64,000 bases of DNA from assembly GCF_036884295.1 (NCBI RefSeq), contig NZ_CP145608.1, forward strand, positions 558,001 to 622,000, read 5' to 3'. The translations under genes were made by a program, and so were the position numbers. Shown here piece after piece: positions 1 to 9,473 of this stretch (position 1 is the first letter of the stretch; the number at the start of each line of letters is the position of its first letter). This DNA comes from Brochothrix thermosphacta DSM 20171 = FSL F6-1036. GTDB lineage: Bacteria > Bacillota > Bacilli > Lactobacillales > Listeriaceae. The notes under the pieces were generated by a model that saw only the letters and a list, made by a program, of their open reading frames with translations, searched no databases and had not been told where the DNA came from.

Positions 1-1
1 T

Positions 2-442
2 GATGAAGCGGCAGCGTTGCATGACAAGACATATGAATTCACACAATTTATTGTTAACGTACTAGGTATTACAAATGTGGGTGCTCATTTAGAAGGTAAA
101 GCAACTTACCATCGCTCATGTCACATGACGCGTTTGTTAGGAGAAAAGAAAGCACCGTATCAATTATTAGATGAAGTCGAAGGGTTAGAAATGATTCCAC
201 TAGCACACATTGAAAACTGTTGTGGTTTTGGAGGGACATTCTCTGTTAAAATGCCTGATATCTCAGAACAAATGGTGACTGAAAAAGTAGAGGATATTGT
301 TAACACAGGTGCTGAAATTTTAATCAGTGCAGATATGGGTTGTTTAATGAATATTGGTGGGAAGTTTAATCGTGATGGTAAACGTATCCGCATTATGCAT
401 ATCGCCGAAGTCTTAAACAATGATGTAAAAGTGAAAGCTTAA
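2..442 (+). CDS. lutA: LutA, lactate utilization iron-sulfur oxidoreductase subunit (5'-truncated)
   Basis: The frame is open from base 2, so the N-terminus lies outside the window. About 146 of the usual ~240 residues are present. Two cysteine-rich CCG-domain signatures are visible: SCHMTR near fragment residue 40 and NCCGFGGTF near residue 67. LutA works with LutB and LutC in oxidising L-lactate to pyruvate in the cytoplasm, a role known from Bacillus. It is followed 18 bp later by lutB on the same strand, so the three genes form one operon. Identity is secure because all three lut genes are adjacent and in the usual order. Confidence 0.93.
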   Translation, partial: DEAAALHDKTYEFTQFIVNVLGITNVGAHLEGKATYHRSCHMTRLLGEKKAPYQLLDEVEGLEMIPLAHIENCCGFGGTFSVKMPDISEQMVTEKVEDIVNTGAEILISADMGCLMNIGGKFNRDGKRIRIMHIAEVLNNDVKVKA

Positions 443-460
443 ACGAAGGGAGCTATCAAA

Positions 461-1945
461 ATGCCGATTTCAACAAGTGATAAGTCTTTTAAAGAACGAA
501 TTGATAAAGCAAAAGAAGATACATTTATGCAACGAGCAGTTGAAAAATCTCAAGATGGTCAATGGGAAAAACGTGAAGGTTCCCGTGAACGTATTGGTAA
601 CTGGGAACAATGGCGTGAGTTAGGCGAACAAATTCGCCAACATACGATTACTCATTTAGATTATTATTTAGAACAATTTAGTGATAATGTTGCCAAGCGA
701 GGCGGTCATGTTTTTTTTGCTGAAACAGCCGAAGATGCTAGCAATTATATCGAAAAAGTCATCGAAGAAAAAAAGGCAAAAAAAATTGTTAAAGCCAAAT
801 CAATGGTAACAGAAGAGATTGGCATGAATGAAATGATTCGCGAATTATCACATATTGAATTTTTCGAATCAGATTTAGCTGAATTTATATTACAAGAAGA
901 CGATTGGGATGCTCCTTCTCATATTGTTTTCCCAGATATTCATAAAAATAGACAACAAATAAGAAAAGTTTTCCATGAAAAACTGGGCTATGATGGTGAT
1001 GATAATCCTCAACGAATGGCGCGTTTTGTTCGTGGTATTTTGCGTAAACATTTTTTAGAAGCAGATATCGGTATTACAGGTTGTAACTTTGCGATTGCTA
1101 ACTCAGGTCAAGTGAACCTGGTTACCAATGAGGGAAATGCGGATTTGGTAGAAAGCATTCCTAAAACGCAAATTGTGGTGATGGGGATGGAACGTATTGT
1201 CCCAAATATCGAAGATGCAGAAGTATTAGATAATCTGCTTGCGAGAAGTGCTGTCGGACAAGATTTAACAACCTATATCACGTTTGCTGGGCCAAAATTA
1301 GCAGATGAAAATGATGGTCCTGAGGATTTTCACGTTGTTATTGTTGATAACGGACGCTCAAAAGTGTTAGGAACTGAATTTCAATCAATCTTACAATGTA
1401 TTCGTTGTGGTGCCTGTTTAAATGTTTGTCCTGTTTATCGTCATATCGGCGGTCATGGATATGGATCAATTTATCCAGGACCAGTAGGCGCGATTCTTTC
1501 ACCGATTATTGGTGGTTATGAAGAGTTTAAAGAGCTCCCATTTGCATCCAGCTTATGTGGTGCATGTACAGATACTTGTCCCGTGAAAATCCCACTGCAT
1601 AATTTATTGATTGAACACCGTCGTGTTTTAACGGATGATAAGAAAATAATGCATGGTTTTAATGATGTACAGATGCGTGCGGTAGCATTAGGAACAGCAA
1701 AACCATTCCTTTTTAAATCAGCGCTGAAAGTAGCACATTTTGGATCGGGAATTTTAACGAGTCATGATCCTGTCTCAGCGATTAATTTTTCAACAAACGG
1801 TGTCATAAAAAAAGGACCTGGAATGGTTAAAGGTTGGACAGATGTTCGCGATATGACCCGTCCGGTTAAAGAAAAAGATAATTTCCGTACATGGTTTAAA
1901 ACCCGAGAGAAACAAAGAGGTGAAAATAATGACGCAAATTCATAA
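461..1945 (+). CDS. lutB: LutB, lactate utilization iron-sulfur protein
   Basis: This is a 494-residue protein, close to family length, with an LUD domain in the first ~300 residues. A ferredoxin-like region follows around residues 310–375, with CIRCGACLNVCP and CGACTDTCP clusters that should bind two [4Fe-4S] centres. It acts with LutA and LutC in electron transfer during lactate oxidation. An AAGGGAG ribosome binding site precedes the ATG. The 3' end overlaps lutC by 17 bp, which implies translational coupling. No damage is seen. Confidence 0.95.
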   Translation: MPISTSDKSFKERIDKAKEDTFMQRAVEKSQDGQWEKREGSRERIGNWEQWRELGEQIRQHTITHLDYYLEQFSDNVAKRGGHVFFAETAEDASNYIEKVIEEKKAKKIVKAKSMVTEEIGMNEMIRELSHIEFFESDLAEFILQEDDWDAPSHIVFPDIHKNRQQIRKVFHEKLGYDGDDNPQRMARFVRGILRKHFLEADIGITGCNFAIANSGQVNLVTNEGNADLVESIPKTQIVVMGMERIVPNIEDAEVLDNLLARSAVGQDLTTYITFAGPKLADENDGPEDFHVVIVDNGRSKVLGTEFQSILQCIRCGACLNVCPVYRHIGGHGYGSIYPGPVGAILSPIIGGYEEFKELPFASSLCGACTDTCPVKIPLHNLLIEHRRVLTDDKKIMHGFNDVQMRAVALGTAKPFLFKSALKVAHFGSGILTSHDPVSAINFSTNGVIKKGPGMVKGWTDVRDMTRPVKEKDNFRTWFKTREKQRGENNDANS

Positions 1946-2642
1946 TCGTGATAAATTTTTAGATGGTTTAGCAGAAAAATTGGGACGCCCACGCATACGT
2001 GAGGATGTACCGCATTTTGAACCAGTGAATAATTTATCGCAAACACAACTAGCAGATAAAACACAGGATGAATTATTAGCGATTTTAACAGCTAAATGCG
2101 AAACATTACTAGCAGATGTTGTTTTAACAGCTCCAGATGATTTACGTGAAACATTGCTGAAAGTTACAAATGCATACGGTAATCAGACGGTAATGATTTC
2201 AGATGATGAGCGTTTTGCAGCTAATGGATTAGCTGATTTAGCAGCAGGTGAATGGCCAGAAGCGACTGTTACAAAATGGTTGCCAGGAGATGAACATCGC
2301 GAAACTAATATTACCAATGCTTCGAACGCTAACATTGGGATTGTTTTCGGTGATTATTTATTGGCAGAATCCGGATCAGTTGCGGTTGAAACAACACCTG
2401 GTCAAGGTCGTGCATTGCACTTTTTACCCGTTCATTACATTGCAATCACTCCCAAAAGTCAATTGGTTCCCCGTATTACACAAGCCGCAAAAGAGTATAA
2501 TCGACGTATTGTTGCTGGAGAACGTGTCGGATCAGTCATTAATATTATTTCTGGTCCATCGAACTCAGCTGATATTGAATCGATTTTAGTAGTAGGTGTA
2601 CACGGTCCTTTAAAAGTGACCTATATTATTATTGAAGATTAG
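1929..2642 (+). CDS. lutC: LutC, lactate utilization protein C (LUD domain)
   Basis: The protein is 237 residues long and made of an LUD domain; the third subunit of the lactate-oxidation complex. The motif GDYLLAESGSVAVETTPGQGR around residues 143–163 is typical of the family. I place the start at the ATG at 1929, with AAAGAGG 9 bp upstream; a GTG at 1920 in the same frame overlaps that binding site. The gene overlaps the end of lutB and is followed directly by a strong hairpin terminator, which closes the operon. Confidence 0.94.
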   Translation: MTQIHNRDKFLDGLAEKLGRPRIREDVPHFEPVNNLSQTQLADKTQDELLAILTAKCETLLADVVLTAPDDLRETLLKVTNAYGNQTVMISDDERFAANGLADLAAGEWPEATVTKWLPGDEHRETNITNASNANIGIVFGDYLLAESGSVAVETTPGQGRALHFLPVHYIAITPKSQLVPRITQAAKEYNRRIVAGERVGSVINIISGPSNSADIESILVVGVHGPLKVTYIIIED

Positions 2643-2645
2643 AAA

Positions 2646-2689
2646 AACGCTTATCACTGATGCTTTTCGCAGTGATGAGCGTTCTTTTT
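2646..2689. terminator. Bidirectional terminator between lutC and the aldolase gene
   Basis: A long hairpin has arms ACGCTTATCACTG and CAGTGATGAGCGT and is followed by TTCTTTTT. It lies 3 bp after lutC. Its right end touches the stop codon of the converging aldolase gene, so it probably serves both. Confidence 0.88.
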
Positions 2690-3761
2690 AAGTAAGTAAT
2701 TTGTTTAATTCAGTGAAAAATAAATTCAAGTCAGAAGGACTTATTTCTGCGAACGCATCACCAAAATTTAGCTCGAATGAGCATTCTGTGACGTTTATAG
2801 GGCGAAGATAATTGGCTAAGCCAATATTTGTTTTCTCATACAAGGCTATTAGAAGCGAGGTCATTTCATCAATTGGTTTGTGAAAATGAATATGAAACAT
2901 ATTAGAAACAGGTACTTGGGGTACTGTGGTTATTGAGGGACATTCATTCAATAACACGGCTACTTTTTTTGCGGCTTCATAATAAAGCTCCATTTTATTT
3001 ACGCGTAAATCAAAATAATAGTCAGCTGGAATAATATAGGGGTAGAGACTGATTAAGTTCCCACCGTATCTTTTTTTCCAAGTCATTGCTTTATCAATAA
3101 AGTCTTGATCACCTGCTAAAATTGCACCAGCGATACTCCCGATCCCTTTATAAAAAGAAACATAAACGCTATCAAAGAGTGCAACAATTTGAGATGCTTC
3201 TTTTTTATAATAAGGTAAAATTTCTAACAAGCGAGCGCCATCTAGATGTAAACGGATGTCGTGTGTTTTACAGAAAGCGGCAATACGTTCCAGTTCGTCA
3301 AATTTTGGCAGTTGTCCGCCGATTTCACGTTGTGGCAATTCTAATAAAATCGCAGCTACATGTTCTTTTAAACTTTGTATGGCAGTTAAATCAACGATAT
3401 GATCTTTGTCGGCTAATAAAATTGTTTCGATATGATGCAGTTCTTTTAAACCATCAGACTCATGGATTTCGAGGTGACTTAAAGGATGATAGGCAACTTT
3501 ATTAAGCGCTTTGTCATCGCAATGAATGCGAAGGGCAATTTGTTGAGCCATGGTACCACTTGGGAAAAAGAGTGCGGCCTCTTTACCTAAAAAACGAGCC
3601 ATCTTTGTTTCAAATGCAGTGATTATTTCACCGTTACCATACATGTCAGCAGGTGTATTATCCGGTATATTTTGAAACGCTTTGTTTAATAAAGCGACTT
3701 CACGTTTACCATGATTTCCAAATTGAAAAGTCGTTTTTTCATAAGCTGTTTTTAATGTCAT
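2688..3761 (-). CDS. Low-specificity L-threonine aldolase family (PLP beta-eliminating lyase)
   Basis: This 357-residue fold-type I PLP enzyme would cleave L-threonine or allo-threonine to glycine and acetaldehyde. Family features are FPSGTMAQQIAL (residues ~66–77), HLDGARLLE (~172) and the lysine expected to bind PLP in VSFYKGIG (~205). A GAGGA ribosome binding site precedes the ATG. It is a single-gene unit converging on lutC. Family assignment is firm; exact substrate is inferred. Confidence 0.85.
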   Translation of the reverse strand: MTLKTAYEKTTFQFGNHGKREVALLNKAFQNIPDNTPADMYGNGEIITAFETKMARFLGKEAALFFPSGTMAQQIALRIHCDDKALNKVAYHPLSHLEIHESDGLKELHHIETILLADKDHIVDLTAIQSLKEHVAAILLELPQREIGGQLPKFDELERIAAFCKTHDIRLHLDGARLLEILPYYKKEASQIVALFDSVYVSFYKGIGSIAGAILAGDQDFIDKAMTWKKRYGGNLISLYPYIIPADYYFDLRVNKMELYYEAAKKVAVLLNECPSITTVPQVPVSNMFHIHFHKPIDEMTSLLIALYEKTNIGLANYLRPINVTECSFELNFGDAFAEISPSDLNLFFTELNKLLT

Positions 3762-3900
3762 ATTAGTGTCCTCGCATTCTTTTTTTTAAGTATATCATTG
3801 AAGTAAAAAAGGGTGTTAAGTATCTGGTCATAATATTAGACTAAACATTAATTTTTATGAGATAATAACAATAGAATTTATTACTTTAGGAGTGGGTATC

Positions 3901-5970
3901 GTGGCAATATTTGATTTTATCCTGGTAATGTTAATCATTATCGGATTATCCCACGTCATTAACCGTTTTATTCCATTTGTGTCTGTACCTTTGATACAAA
4001 TTGCTTTAGGAGCGGTGCTTTCATTTATTCCTTCACTTTGGCATTTAGAACTTAATCCTGAATTATTTTTAGTATTATTTATCGCACCTTTACTGTTTAA
4101 TGATGGTAAACGTGTGAACAGTGGAGCTCTTTGGAATATTAGAATTCCAATTATATTGTTAGCAGTGGGACTCGTGTTTGTAACAACGTTTGCTGTTGGT
4201 TATTTTATTCATTGGATGATACCAACAATTCCATACCCAGCAGCTTTTGCACTTGCAGCGATTTTATCGCCAACAGATGCGGTAGCAGTTGGTTCTTTAT
4301 CTGATCGTATTAAACTTCCGAAAAACATCATGCAGTTATTAGAGGGTGAAGCCTTGATGAATGATGCATCGGGATTAGTTGCCTTTAAGATGGCAATTGC
4401 AGCCATGGTAACAGGAACTTTTTCAATTTGGAACGCTGCAGGTAATTTTGTAGTAGTGTCAGTTGGTGGGTTAATTGTTGGTGCATTGGCGGCTTTTCTA
4501 ATTTTAAGAATGCGACATTTATTACGTCGTTTTGGGATGGAAGATGTTACAATCCATCTCCTTATGCAAATTGTGACGCCGTTCCTAATCTATTTACTTG
4601 CTGAAGAAATAGGTGTTTCAGGTATCCTTGCTGTAGTTATGGGTGGGGTTGTACATGGAATGGAGAAAAAAAGCGTTAACACACAAGTGGTGAAATTAAA
4701 TTTGGTTTCATCAAGTACGTGGGATATTATTGTTTTTATATTAAATGGTTTAGTGTTTGTTATTTTAGGTTCACAAATACCTGATATTTTGAAAAGCATC
4801 TGGGAAGATTCAGCTATCTCAAATGAGCGAGTAATGTTATATATTGGTATTTTATATGTTATTTTAATTGTTTTACGATTTGTGTGGGTTTTCAGCTCAT
4901 GGGCAATTCCACGAATACTCAACGAGAAAAAACGTAATGAGGATGATACAACTGTTAAAGAACAACTAGAATCGAGCGCAATTATCTCTATCGCAGGTGT
5001 ACGTGGAGCCGTTACCTTAGCTGGTTCGATGTCTATACCATTTGTACTTGCAAGTGGCGATGCATTTCCAGAGCGGTCCTTGATTATATTTTTAGCAGCG
5101 GGTGTTATTCTGGTCTCCTTAATTATTTCGAATGTACTCTTGCCGATTTTATTGAAAGAAGATGCCGTCCATCAAGAAGGCGAAACAATTGAAGAAATGG
5201 AAGCGCGTTTGCAAATTGATATTTTCAGAGATGTTATTCGAGAATTAGAGTCTGAACCGGAACCTGAAATAAAAGCTGCCGTTCATGTTGTAATTGAGGA
5301 ATATCGTACAGCTATCCGAAGAGTTCAGCGTGGACAAATCGTTAATGAGTACGGTATTCAAATGACGAACGAAGAAAAAAATCTCCGTTTGGATGTTTTA
5401 CGAATTCAAGAAGAAGTTTTGATACGATATGTTCATGAAGAAAAAATCAAAAAATTGATTGCGTACAGACTTTCAGAAACGATTCAAGCAACGAAAACAC
5501 GAATCGAAAAACGTGTAAGGACACGCATGCGTTATTACTTCTTAAGTATTGTTCGTTTTCTGATGCAATGGCGAACAACTCGTCGCAAAGTAGCAACGGG
5601 TGATAAAAAGAAATTTTCACCAGAGGATTTACAATCTATTAAAGATTGGCGTGAGGAAAGTTGCTTAAAGGCGATGAAGTATTTAGCTAATATTGCAACG
5701 CCAGAAAATCAACGTATTGTTAATTCATTAAAAAGTGAACAAGCAATGATTCTTAGCCGATTGAAAAATCAAACAGGTGCATTAAAGCATAGTGCTGATT
5801 TTGAAATGGTTAAAAATGATATTCGTATTCGTGCTTTGCAAGCTGAACGTGATTCTCTTCAAAAATATTATGAAGAAGGTCGTATTTCCCGAGAAATGGC
5901 ACATGATATTCGTCAAAATATTAACTTTATGGAAACATACCTATTAGATAGTCAATCACCAGAGGACTAG
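3901..5970 (+). CDS. CPA1-family Na+/H+ antiporter
   Basis: The protein has 689 residues: about 12 membrane segments in the first ~425, then a ~260-residue charged cytoplasmic tail rich in Arg, Glu and helices. The core motifs LSPTDAVAVGSLSD and LLEGEALMNDASGLVAF are those of NhaP/CPA1 exchangers, including the ion-binding ND pair. It should exchange Na+ (or K+) for protons in pH and salt homeostasis. I choose the GTG at 3901 because AGGAG at 3888–3892 is 8 bp upstream; the GTG at 3892 lies inside that binding site. It stands alone and ends at a strong terminator. Confidence 0.9.
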   Translation: MAIFDFILVMLIIIGLSHVINRFIPFVSVPLIQIALGAVLSFIPSLWHLELNPELFLVLFIAPLLFNDGKRVNSGALWNIRIPIILLAVGLVFVTTFAVGYFIHWMIPTIPYPAAFALAAILSPTDAVAVGSLSDRIKLPKNIMQLLEGEALMNDASGLVAFKMAIAAMVTGTFSIWNAAGNFVVVSVGGLIVGALAAFLILRMRHLLRRFGMEDVTIHLLMQIVTPFLIYLLAEEIGVSGILAVVMGGVVHGMEKKSVNTQVVKLNLVSSSTWDIIVFILNGLVFVILGSQIPDILKSIWEDSAISNERVMLYIGILYVILIVLRFVWVFSSWAIPRILNEKKRNEDDTTVKEQLESSAIISIAGVRGAVTLAGSMSIPFVLASGDAFPERSLIIFLAAGVILVSLIISNVLLPILLKEDAVHQEGETIEEMEARLQIDIFRDVIRELESEPEPEIKAAVHVVIEEYRTAIRRVQRGQIVNEYGIQMTNEEKNLRLDVLRIQEEVLIRYVHEEKIKKLIAYRLSETIQATKTRIEKRVRTRMRYYFLSIVRFLMQWRTTRRKVATGDKKKFSPEDLQSIKDWREESCLKAMKYLANIATPENQRIVNSLKSEQAMILSRLKNQTGALKHSADFEMVKNDIRIRALQAERDSLQKYYEEGRISREMAHDIRQNINFMETYLLDSQSPED

Positions 5971-5986
5971 CGATAATTAAATAACT

Positions 5987-6028
5987 AAAAGAAGCGTTAC
6001 TGCATTTGCAGTAACGCTTCTTTTTTTG
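5987..6028. terminator. Terminator after the antiporter gene
   Basis: The hairpin has arms GAAGCGTTACTGCA and TGCAGTAACGCTTC, nearly without a loop, followed by TTTTTTT. The opposite strand also has a short T run, so it may serve the converging reductase gene too. Confidence 0.9.
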
Positions 6029-6073
6029 ACTCAATATACGGTATTACGAGATTATATTATTAGTATGTTTTTA

Positions 6074-6706
6074 TTAATTTTTTTCAGCTACGACAGTAAA
6101 GCGCTCATTCAAATGTTTACCAGCAAGTGCTTCATCAATAATCGCAATTGCATAATCAGCATAACTGATATAACTTTCGTTTGCTTTATTTGCTAATAAA
6201 TGATCTTTTCCTGTGACATATTTACCTGTACGATTCCCTGCTGCATCGAAGAATGCTGATGGGCTTAAGAATGTCCAATGAATTGAAGAGGCTTGTAAAT
6301 CTTCTAAGTTAAGACCTTGGTTAGTTGCTGTAGGTAAAAATTCTTTCGGGAAATCGGGTGTATCCATTACACGAGTGATTTTTTCAGGATCAACATAAAG
6401 GCTACCGGCACCACCCACAACAATTAAACGTGTGTCAGTATCTTTGAAAATTTTAATTAAATGACGGCCAGCTTTAACATGTAATTCTTCTTCACCAGGA
6501 AGGGTTCCAAATGCATTTATGACAACGTCAAACTGTGAAATATCCTCAGTTGTTAAGTCGAAAACTTCTTTTTCGATAATTGTTACGGGTTGTGAAATTT
6601 TTCCTTTGTCACGAACAATTGCAGTCACGCTAATATCACGCTTTAGAGCTTCGTTTAAAATAAATTGCCCTGCTTTACCACTTGCACCAATAATACCTAA
6701 TTTCAT
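6074..6706 (-). CDS. NAD(P)-binding protein, NmrA/SDR-like reductase
   Basis: A 210-residue Rossmann-fold protein starts with KLGIIGASGKAGQF, a glycine-rich dinucleotide-binding loop. It belongs to the atypical SDR group (YwnB/NmrA-like), whose members act as quinone or flavin reductases or as redox sensors. Substrate is unknown. The start is the ATG at 6706 because GGAGG lies 7 bp upstream; the TTG at 6721 would include the binding site in the protein. It is a single-gene unit facing away from the pot operon. Confidence 0.82.
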   Translation of the reverse strand: MKLGIIGASGKAGQFILNEALKRDISVTAIVRDKGKISQPVTIIEKEVFDLTTEDISQFDVVINAFGTLPGEEELHVKAGRHLIKIFKDTDTRLIVVGGAGSLYVDPEKITRVMDTPDFPKEFLPTATNQGLNLEDLQASSIHWTFLSPSAFFDAAGNRTGKYVTGKDHLLANKANESYISYADYAIAIIDEALAGKHLNERFTVVAEKN

Positions 6707-6796
6707 AAGAATAGCCTCCAATAGTTTTATTTTTTATCTATGTAACCAGTATAGTTACAATTCTGAAAAAGGTCAAGAAAAAAGCTTTGAAAAGGA

Positions 6797-6824
6797 TTGA
6801 TTTTAGAAAAAAAAAGAGTATAAT
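6797..6824 (+). promoter_or_regulatory. Sigma-A promoter of the pot operon
   Basis: TTGATT at 6797–6802 and TATAAT at 6819–6824 are separated by 16 bp. It faces the XRE regulator and potABCD. Confidence 0.7.
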
Positions 6825-6833
6825 TATTTTGTT

Positions 6834-6852
6834 AGTAAACTTGAAGTTTACT
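6834..6852. promoter_or_regulatory. Palindromic operator candidate for the XRE-cupin regulator
   Basis: AGTAAACTTGAAGTTTACT is a perfect 9-1-9 palindrome beginning 9 bp after the -10 box, so it overlaps the expected transcription start. A further AAACTTCG half-site lies ~10 bp downstream. Position and symmetry suit autorepression by the adjacent regulator; this is inference. Confidence 0.6.
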
Positions 6853-7017
6853 CAAACTAAACTTCGTGATAAGTATCGATGCGATTCATTTTAATGTGAA
6901 AACTGAAAATAAGAGACTCATTATTATGAAAGATACTCAAAGAAACGAGCAGTAATTATATAAACCTAAAAATAAAAAATCGAATGTGATACAACATGAA
7001 AGAGAGGCATTAAAACA

Positions 7018-7560
7018 ATGGATATTGGGAGTAAATTGAAAAACCTCCGTTTAAAAAAAGGATTAACTCAGGAAGAATTAGCTGAGCGAACTGATTTATC
7101 AAAAGGTTACATTTCGCAGATAGAACATGAAAGTAGCTCGCCATCAATGGAAACTTTTTTTGATATCTTAGAAGTTCTGGGCGTGACACCTCAAAGTTTT
7201 TTTGATGCGAAAGCTCAAGAACAAAAAATCGTTTATGATGTGACAGAACACACGCACTATGAAGACACTGAAAAAGGTTATCGTTTACAGTGGCTGGTAC
7301 CTGAATCTAATGAAAAAGAAATGGAACCAGTTATTGTTACTTTTAGTAATGATGGTAGCTATAAACAGTTTGAACCGTCTTTATCAGAAACCTTTGGTTA
7401 TTGTCTCGCAGGTGAAGTCGTTCTGGAGTTCGGAAAACAAACGCATGTTATTAAGCAAGGTGAAGCGCTCTATTATCAAGCTTCTGAACCACATCGGATA
7501 TATAACGGTAGCAAAGCAGAAAGTACGATTATACTAGTAGCGACAGAGTCATATTTATAA
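7018..7560 (+). CDS. XRE-family regulator with cupin domain (PuuR-like)
   Basis: The 180-residue protein has an N-terminal helix-turn-helix (residues ~6–60; LTQEELAERTDLSKGYISQIE) and a C-terminal cupin fold (~105–178) that should sense a ligand. This architecture is shared with PuuR and with regulators commonly found ahead of potABCD in Bacillota. It lies 12 bp before potA, so it is probably the first gene of the transporter operon and controls it in response to polyamines. The ATG follows AGAGAGG. The specific ligand is inferred from context only. Confidence 0.88.
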   Translation: MDIGSKLKNLRLKKGLTQEELAERTDLSKGYISQIEHESSSPSMETFFDILEVLGVTPQSFFDAKAQEQKIVYDVTEHTHYEDTEKGYRLQWLVPESNEKEMEPVIVTFSNDGSYKQFEPSLSETFGYCLAGEVVLEFGKQTHVIKQGEALYYQASEPHRIYNGSKAESTIILVATESYL

Positions 7561-7572
7561 AGGAGTGTCAAA

Positions 7573-8661
7573 ATGGCAGAGAAAATTATTGAATTTAAAG
7601 ATGTAACAAAAACATATGAAGATACAGTTGTACTTAAAAATATGAATTTCTCAATCGAAAAAGGAAAGTTTTACACATTGTTAGGACCTTCTGGTTGTGG
7701 TAAAACAACGATTTTACAATTAATTGCTGGTTTTACAGATATAACAGCAGGCAGTATTTTATTGAATGGTAAAAAAATTGATCATTTACCACCAAATAAA
7801 CGTCCTATCAATACCGTTTTTCAGGATTATGCGTTATTCCCGCATCTTAATGTATTTGAAAATGTAGCATTTGGGTTACGTTTGAAAAAAACACCAGAAA
7901 AGGTAATTGTTCAAAAAGTTGAAGAAGCTTTAACAATGATGAATTTAACTGGTTTTACAGAACGTGAAATTACAGCAATGAGTGGTGGACAACGTCAACG
8001 TGTTGCGATTGCACGTGCTATTGTAAATGAACCGGATATTATCTTGTTGGATGAACCCTTGTCTGCTTTGGATTTGAAATTACGTGTAGCGATGCAAAAT
8101 GAGTTACGTCAATTACAACGTCGTTTAGGTATCACGTTTATTTTTGTTACACACGATCAAGAAGAAGCTTTGGCAATGTCAGATGAAATTTTTGTATTAA
8201 ACGAAGGTGAGATTCAACAAAGCGGTACACCAATAGATATATATGATGAACCAATCAATCGTTTTGTTGCTGATTTTATCGGAGAATCGAATATTATCGC
8301 AGGTGAAATGTTAGCAGATTTTAGTGTATCTTTTGCAGGTAAAGTATTTGAATGTGTTGACCAAGGTTTGCAAAAAAATGAAGTGGTTGATATTGTCATC
8401 CGTCCTGAGGATTTAGTGTTAACGTCGGTTGCAGAAGGTAAATTACAAGTAACGGTACAATCACAATTATTCCGCGGCGTTCATTATGAAATTTTCGCTG
8501 TTGATAGTGAAGGTAATGACTGGTTGGTACATTCAACTACCAAATCAGTGGTTGGTGAACAGATTGGTCTACAATTCAGTCCTGAAAATATCCATGTCAT
8601 GGGGCTAGCTGAAACTGAAGCTGATTTTGATAAACGCCTTGAAGCATACAGTGAGGTGTGA
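7573..8661 (+). CDS. potA: PotA, spermidine/putrescine ABC transporter ATPase
   Basis: This 362-residue ATP-binding subunit has Walker [10 protein letters not shown] (~39–47), signature SGGQRQR (~137) and Walker B DIILLDEP (~156). A C-terminal TOBE-type region covers about 280–345. It powers uptake through PotB and PotC at the inner face of the membrane. AAAGGAGTG precedes the ATG. It is 12 bp after the regulator and 2 bp before potB. Domains and gene order make the call firm. Confidence 0.93.
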   Translation: MAEKIIEFKDVTKTYEDTVVLKNMNFSIEKGKFYTLLGPSGCGKTTILQLIAGFTDITAGSILLNGKKIDHLPPNKRPINTVFQDYALFPHLNVFENVAFGLRLKKTPEKVIVQKVEEALTMMNLTGFTEREITAMSGGQRQRVAIARAIVNEPDIILLDEPLSALDLKLRVAMQNELRQLQRRLGITFIFVTHDQEEALAMSDEIFVLNEGEIQQSGTPIDIYDEPINRFVADFIGESNIIAGEMLADFSVSFAGKVFECVDQGLQKNEVVDIVIRPEDLVLTSVAEGKLQVTVQSQLFRGVHYEIFAVDSEGNDWLVHSTTKSVVGEQIGLQFSPENIHVMGLAETEADFDKRLEAYSEV

Positions 8662-8663
8662 AA

Positions 8664-9473
8664 ATGAATAAAATATCGAGACGCTTATACTCTATCCCTT
8701 ATTTTTTATGGATTGTTCTTTTTGTTGTATTACCCGTTTTGCTGGTCGCTTACTATTCGTTTTTTGATGTTAGCGGAAATTTCACATTCGATAACTACCG
8801 ACGCTTTTTAACACCAGTCTATTTGAAAATGACAGTCAGTTCTTTTTGGTATGCTTTTTTGGTGACATTTTTCTGTTTGGCAGTTGCTTATCCGACAGCC
8901 TATCTACTGACTTATACTAAACATAAACAACTGTGGTTACTATTAATTATTTTACCAACTTGGATTAATTTACTTCTTAAAACATACGCGTTTATTGGAC
9001 TTTTTGGAGCATATGGGCCAGTGAATGAATTTTTTGGCTTTATTGGTATCGGAGCCCAAAATTTGTTATTCACTGATTTTAGTTATGTTTTTGTTACAAC
9101 ATATATCTTTATACCTTTCATGATTATGCCGATTTTTAATTCTTTAGAGGAAATGAATATTTCTTTGATTCGTGCTTCGCGTGATTTAGGTGCATCGAGT
9201 ACACAAACATTTAAACGCGTTATTTTACCGTTGACAATGGATGGTGTAAAAGCAGGCTGCCAGGCTGTGTTCATTCCAGCTTTATCTCTTTTCATGATTA
9301 CACGCCTTATTTCAGGGAATCGTGTGGTGACATTAGGAACAGCAATCGAACAACATTTCCTTGTGACACAGGACTGGGGTATGGGGTCGACCATTGCAGT
9401 TGTATTAATTATTGCAATGGGGATTATTATGTATGCGACAGGTGAGCGTAAGCAGAAAGGGGGAGGCAAATGA
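8664..9473 (+). CDS. potB: PotB, spermidine/putrescine ABC transporter permease
   Basis: A 269-residue membrane protein with about six helices carries the permease EAA-type loop around RASRDLGASSTQTFKRVILP (~172–191). It forms the channel with PotC. I take the ATG at 8664, preceded by GAGGTG, and not the GTG at 8658, which overlaps the end of potA. The stop overlaps the potC start (ATGA), so translation is coupled. Confidence 0.92.
   Translation: MNKISRRLYSIPYFLWIVLFVVLPVLLVAYYSFFDVSGNFTFDNYRRFLTPVYLKMTVSSFWYAFLVTFFCLAVAYPTAYLLTYTKHKQLWLLLIILPTWINLLLKTYAFIGLFGAYGPVNEFFGFIGIGAQNLLFTDFSYVFVTTYIFIPFMIMPIFNSLEEMNISLIRASRDLGASSTQTFKRVILPLTMDGVKAGCQAVFIPALSLFMITRLISGNRVVTLGTAIEQHFLVTQDWGMGSTIAVVLIIAMGIIMYATGERKQKGGGK

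Larger units (their letters stand above)
6707..7017. other. Divergent intergenic region (reductase gene / pot operon)
   Basis: These 311 bp hold the start regions of two divergent units. They contain the promoter at 6797–6824 and the palindrome at 6834–6852, described separately. The remaining ~165 bp before the regulator gene form a long AT-rich leader in which I see no open frame or strong terminator. Confidence 0.6.

Noticed and set aside
4590..4922. A 110-codon minus-strand frame inside the antiporter gene
   Set aside because: It lies fully inside a well-supported gene with clear family motifs and has no own start signal.
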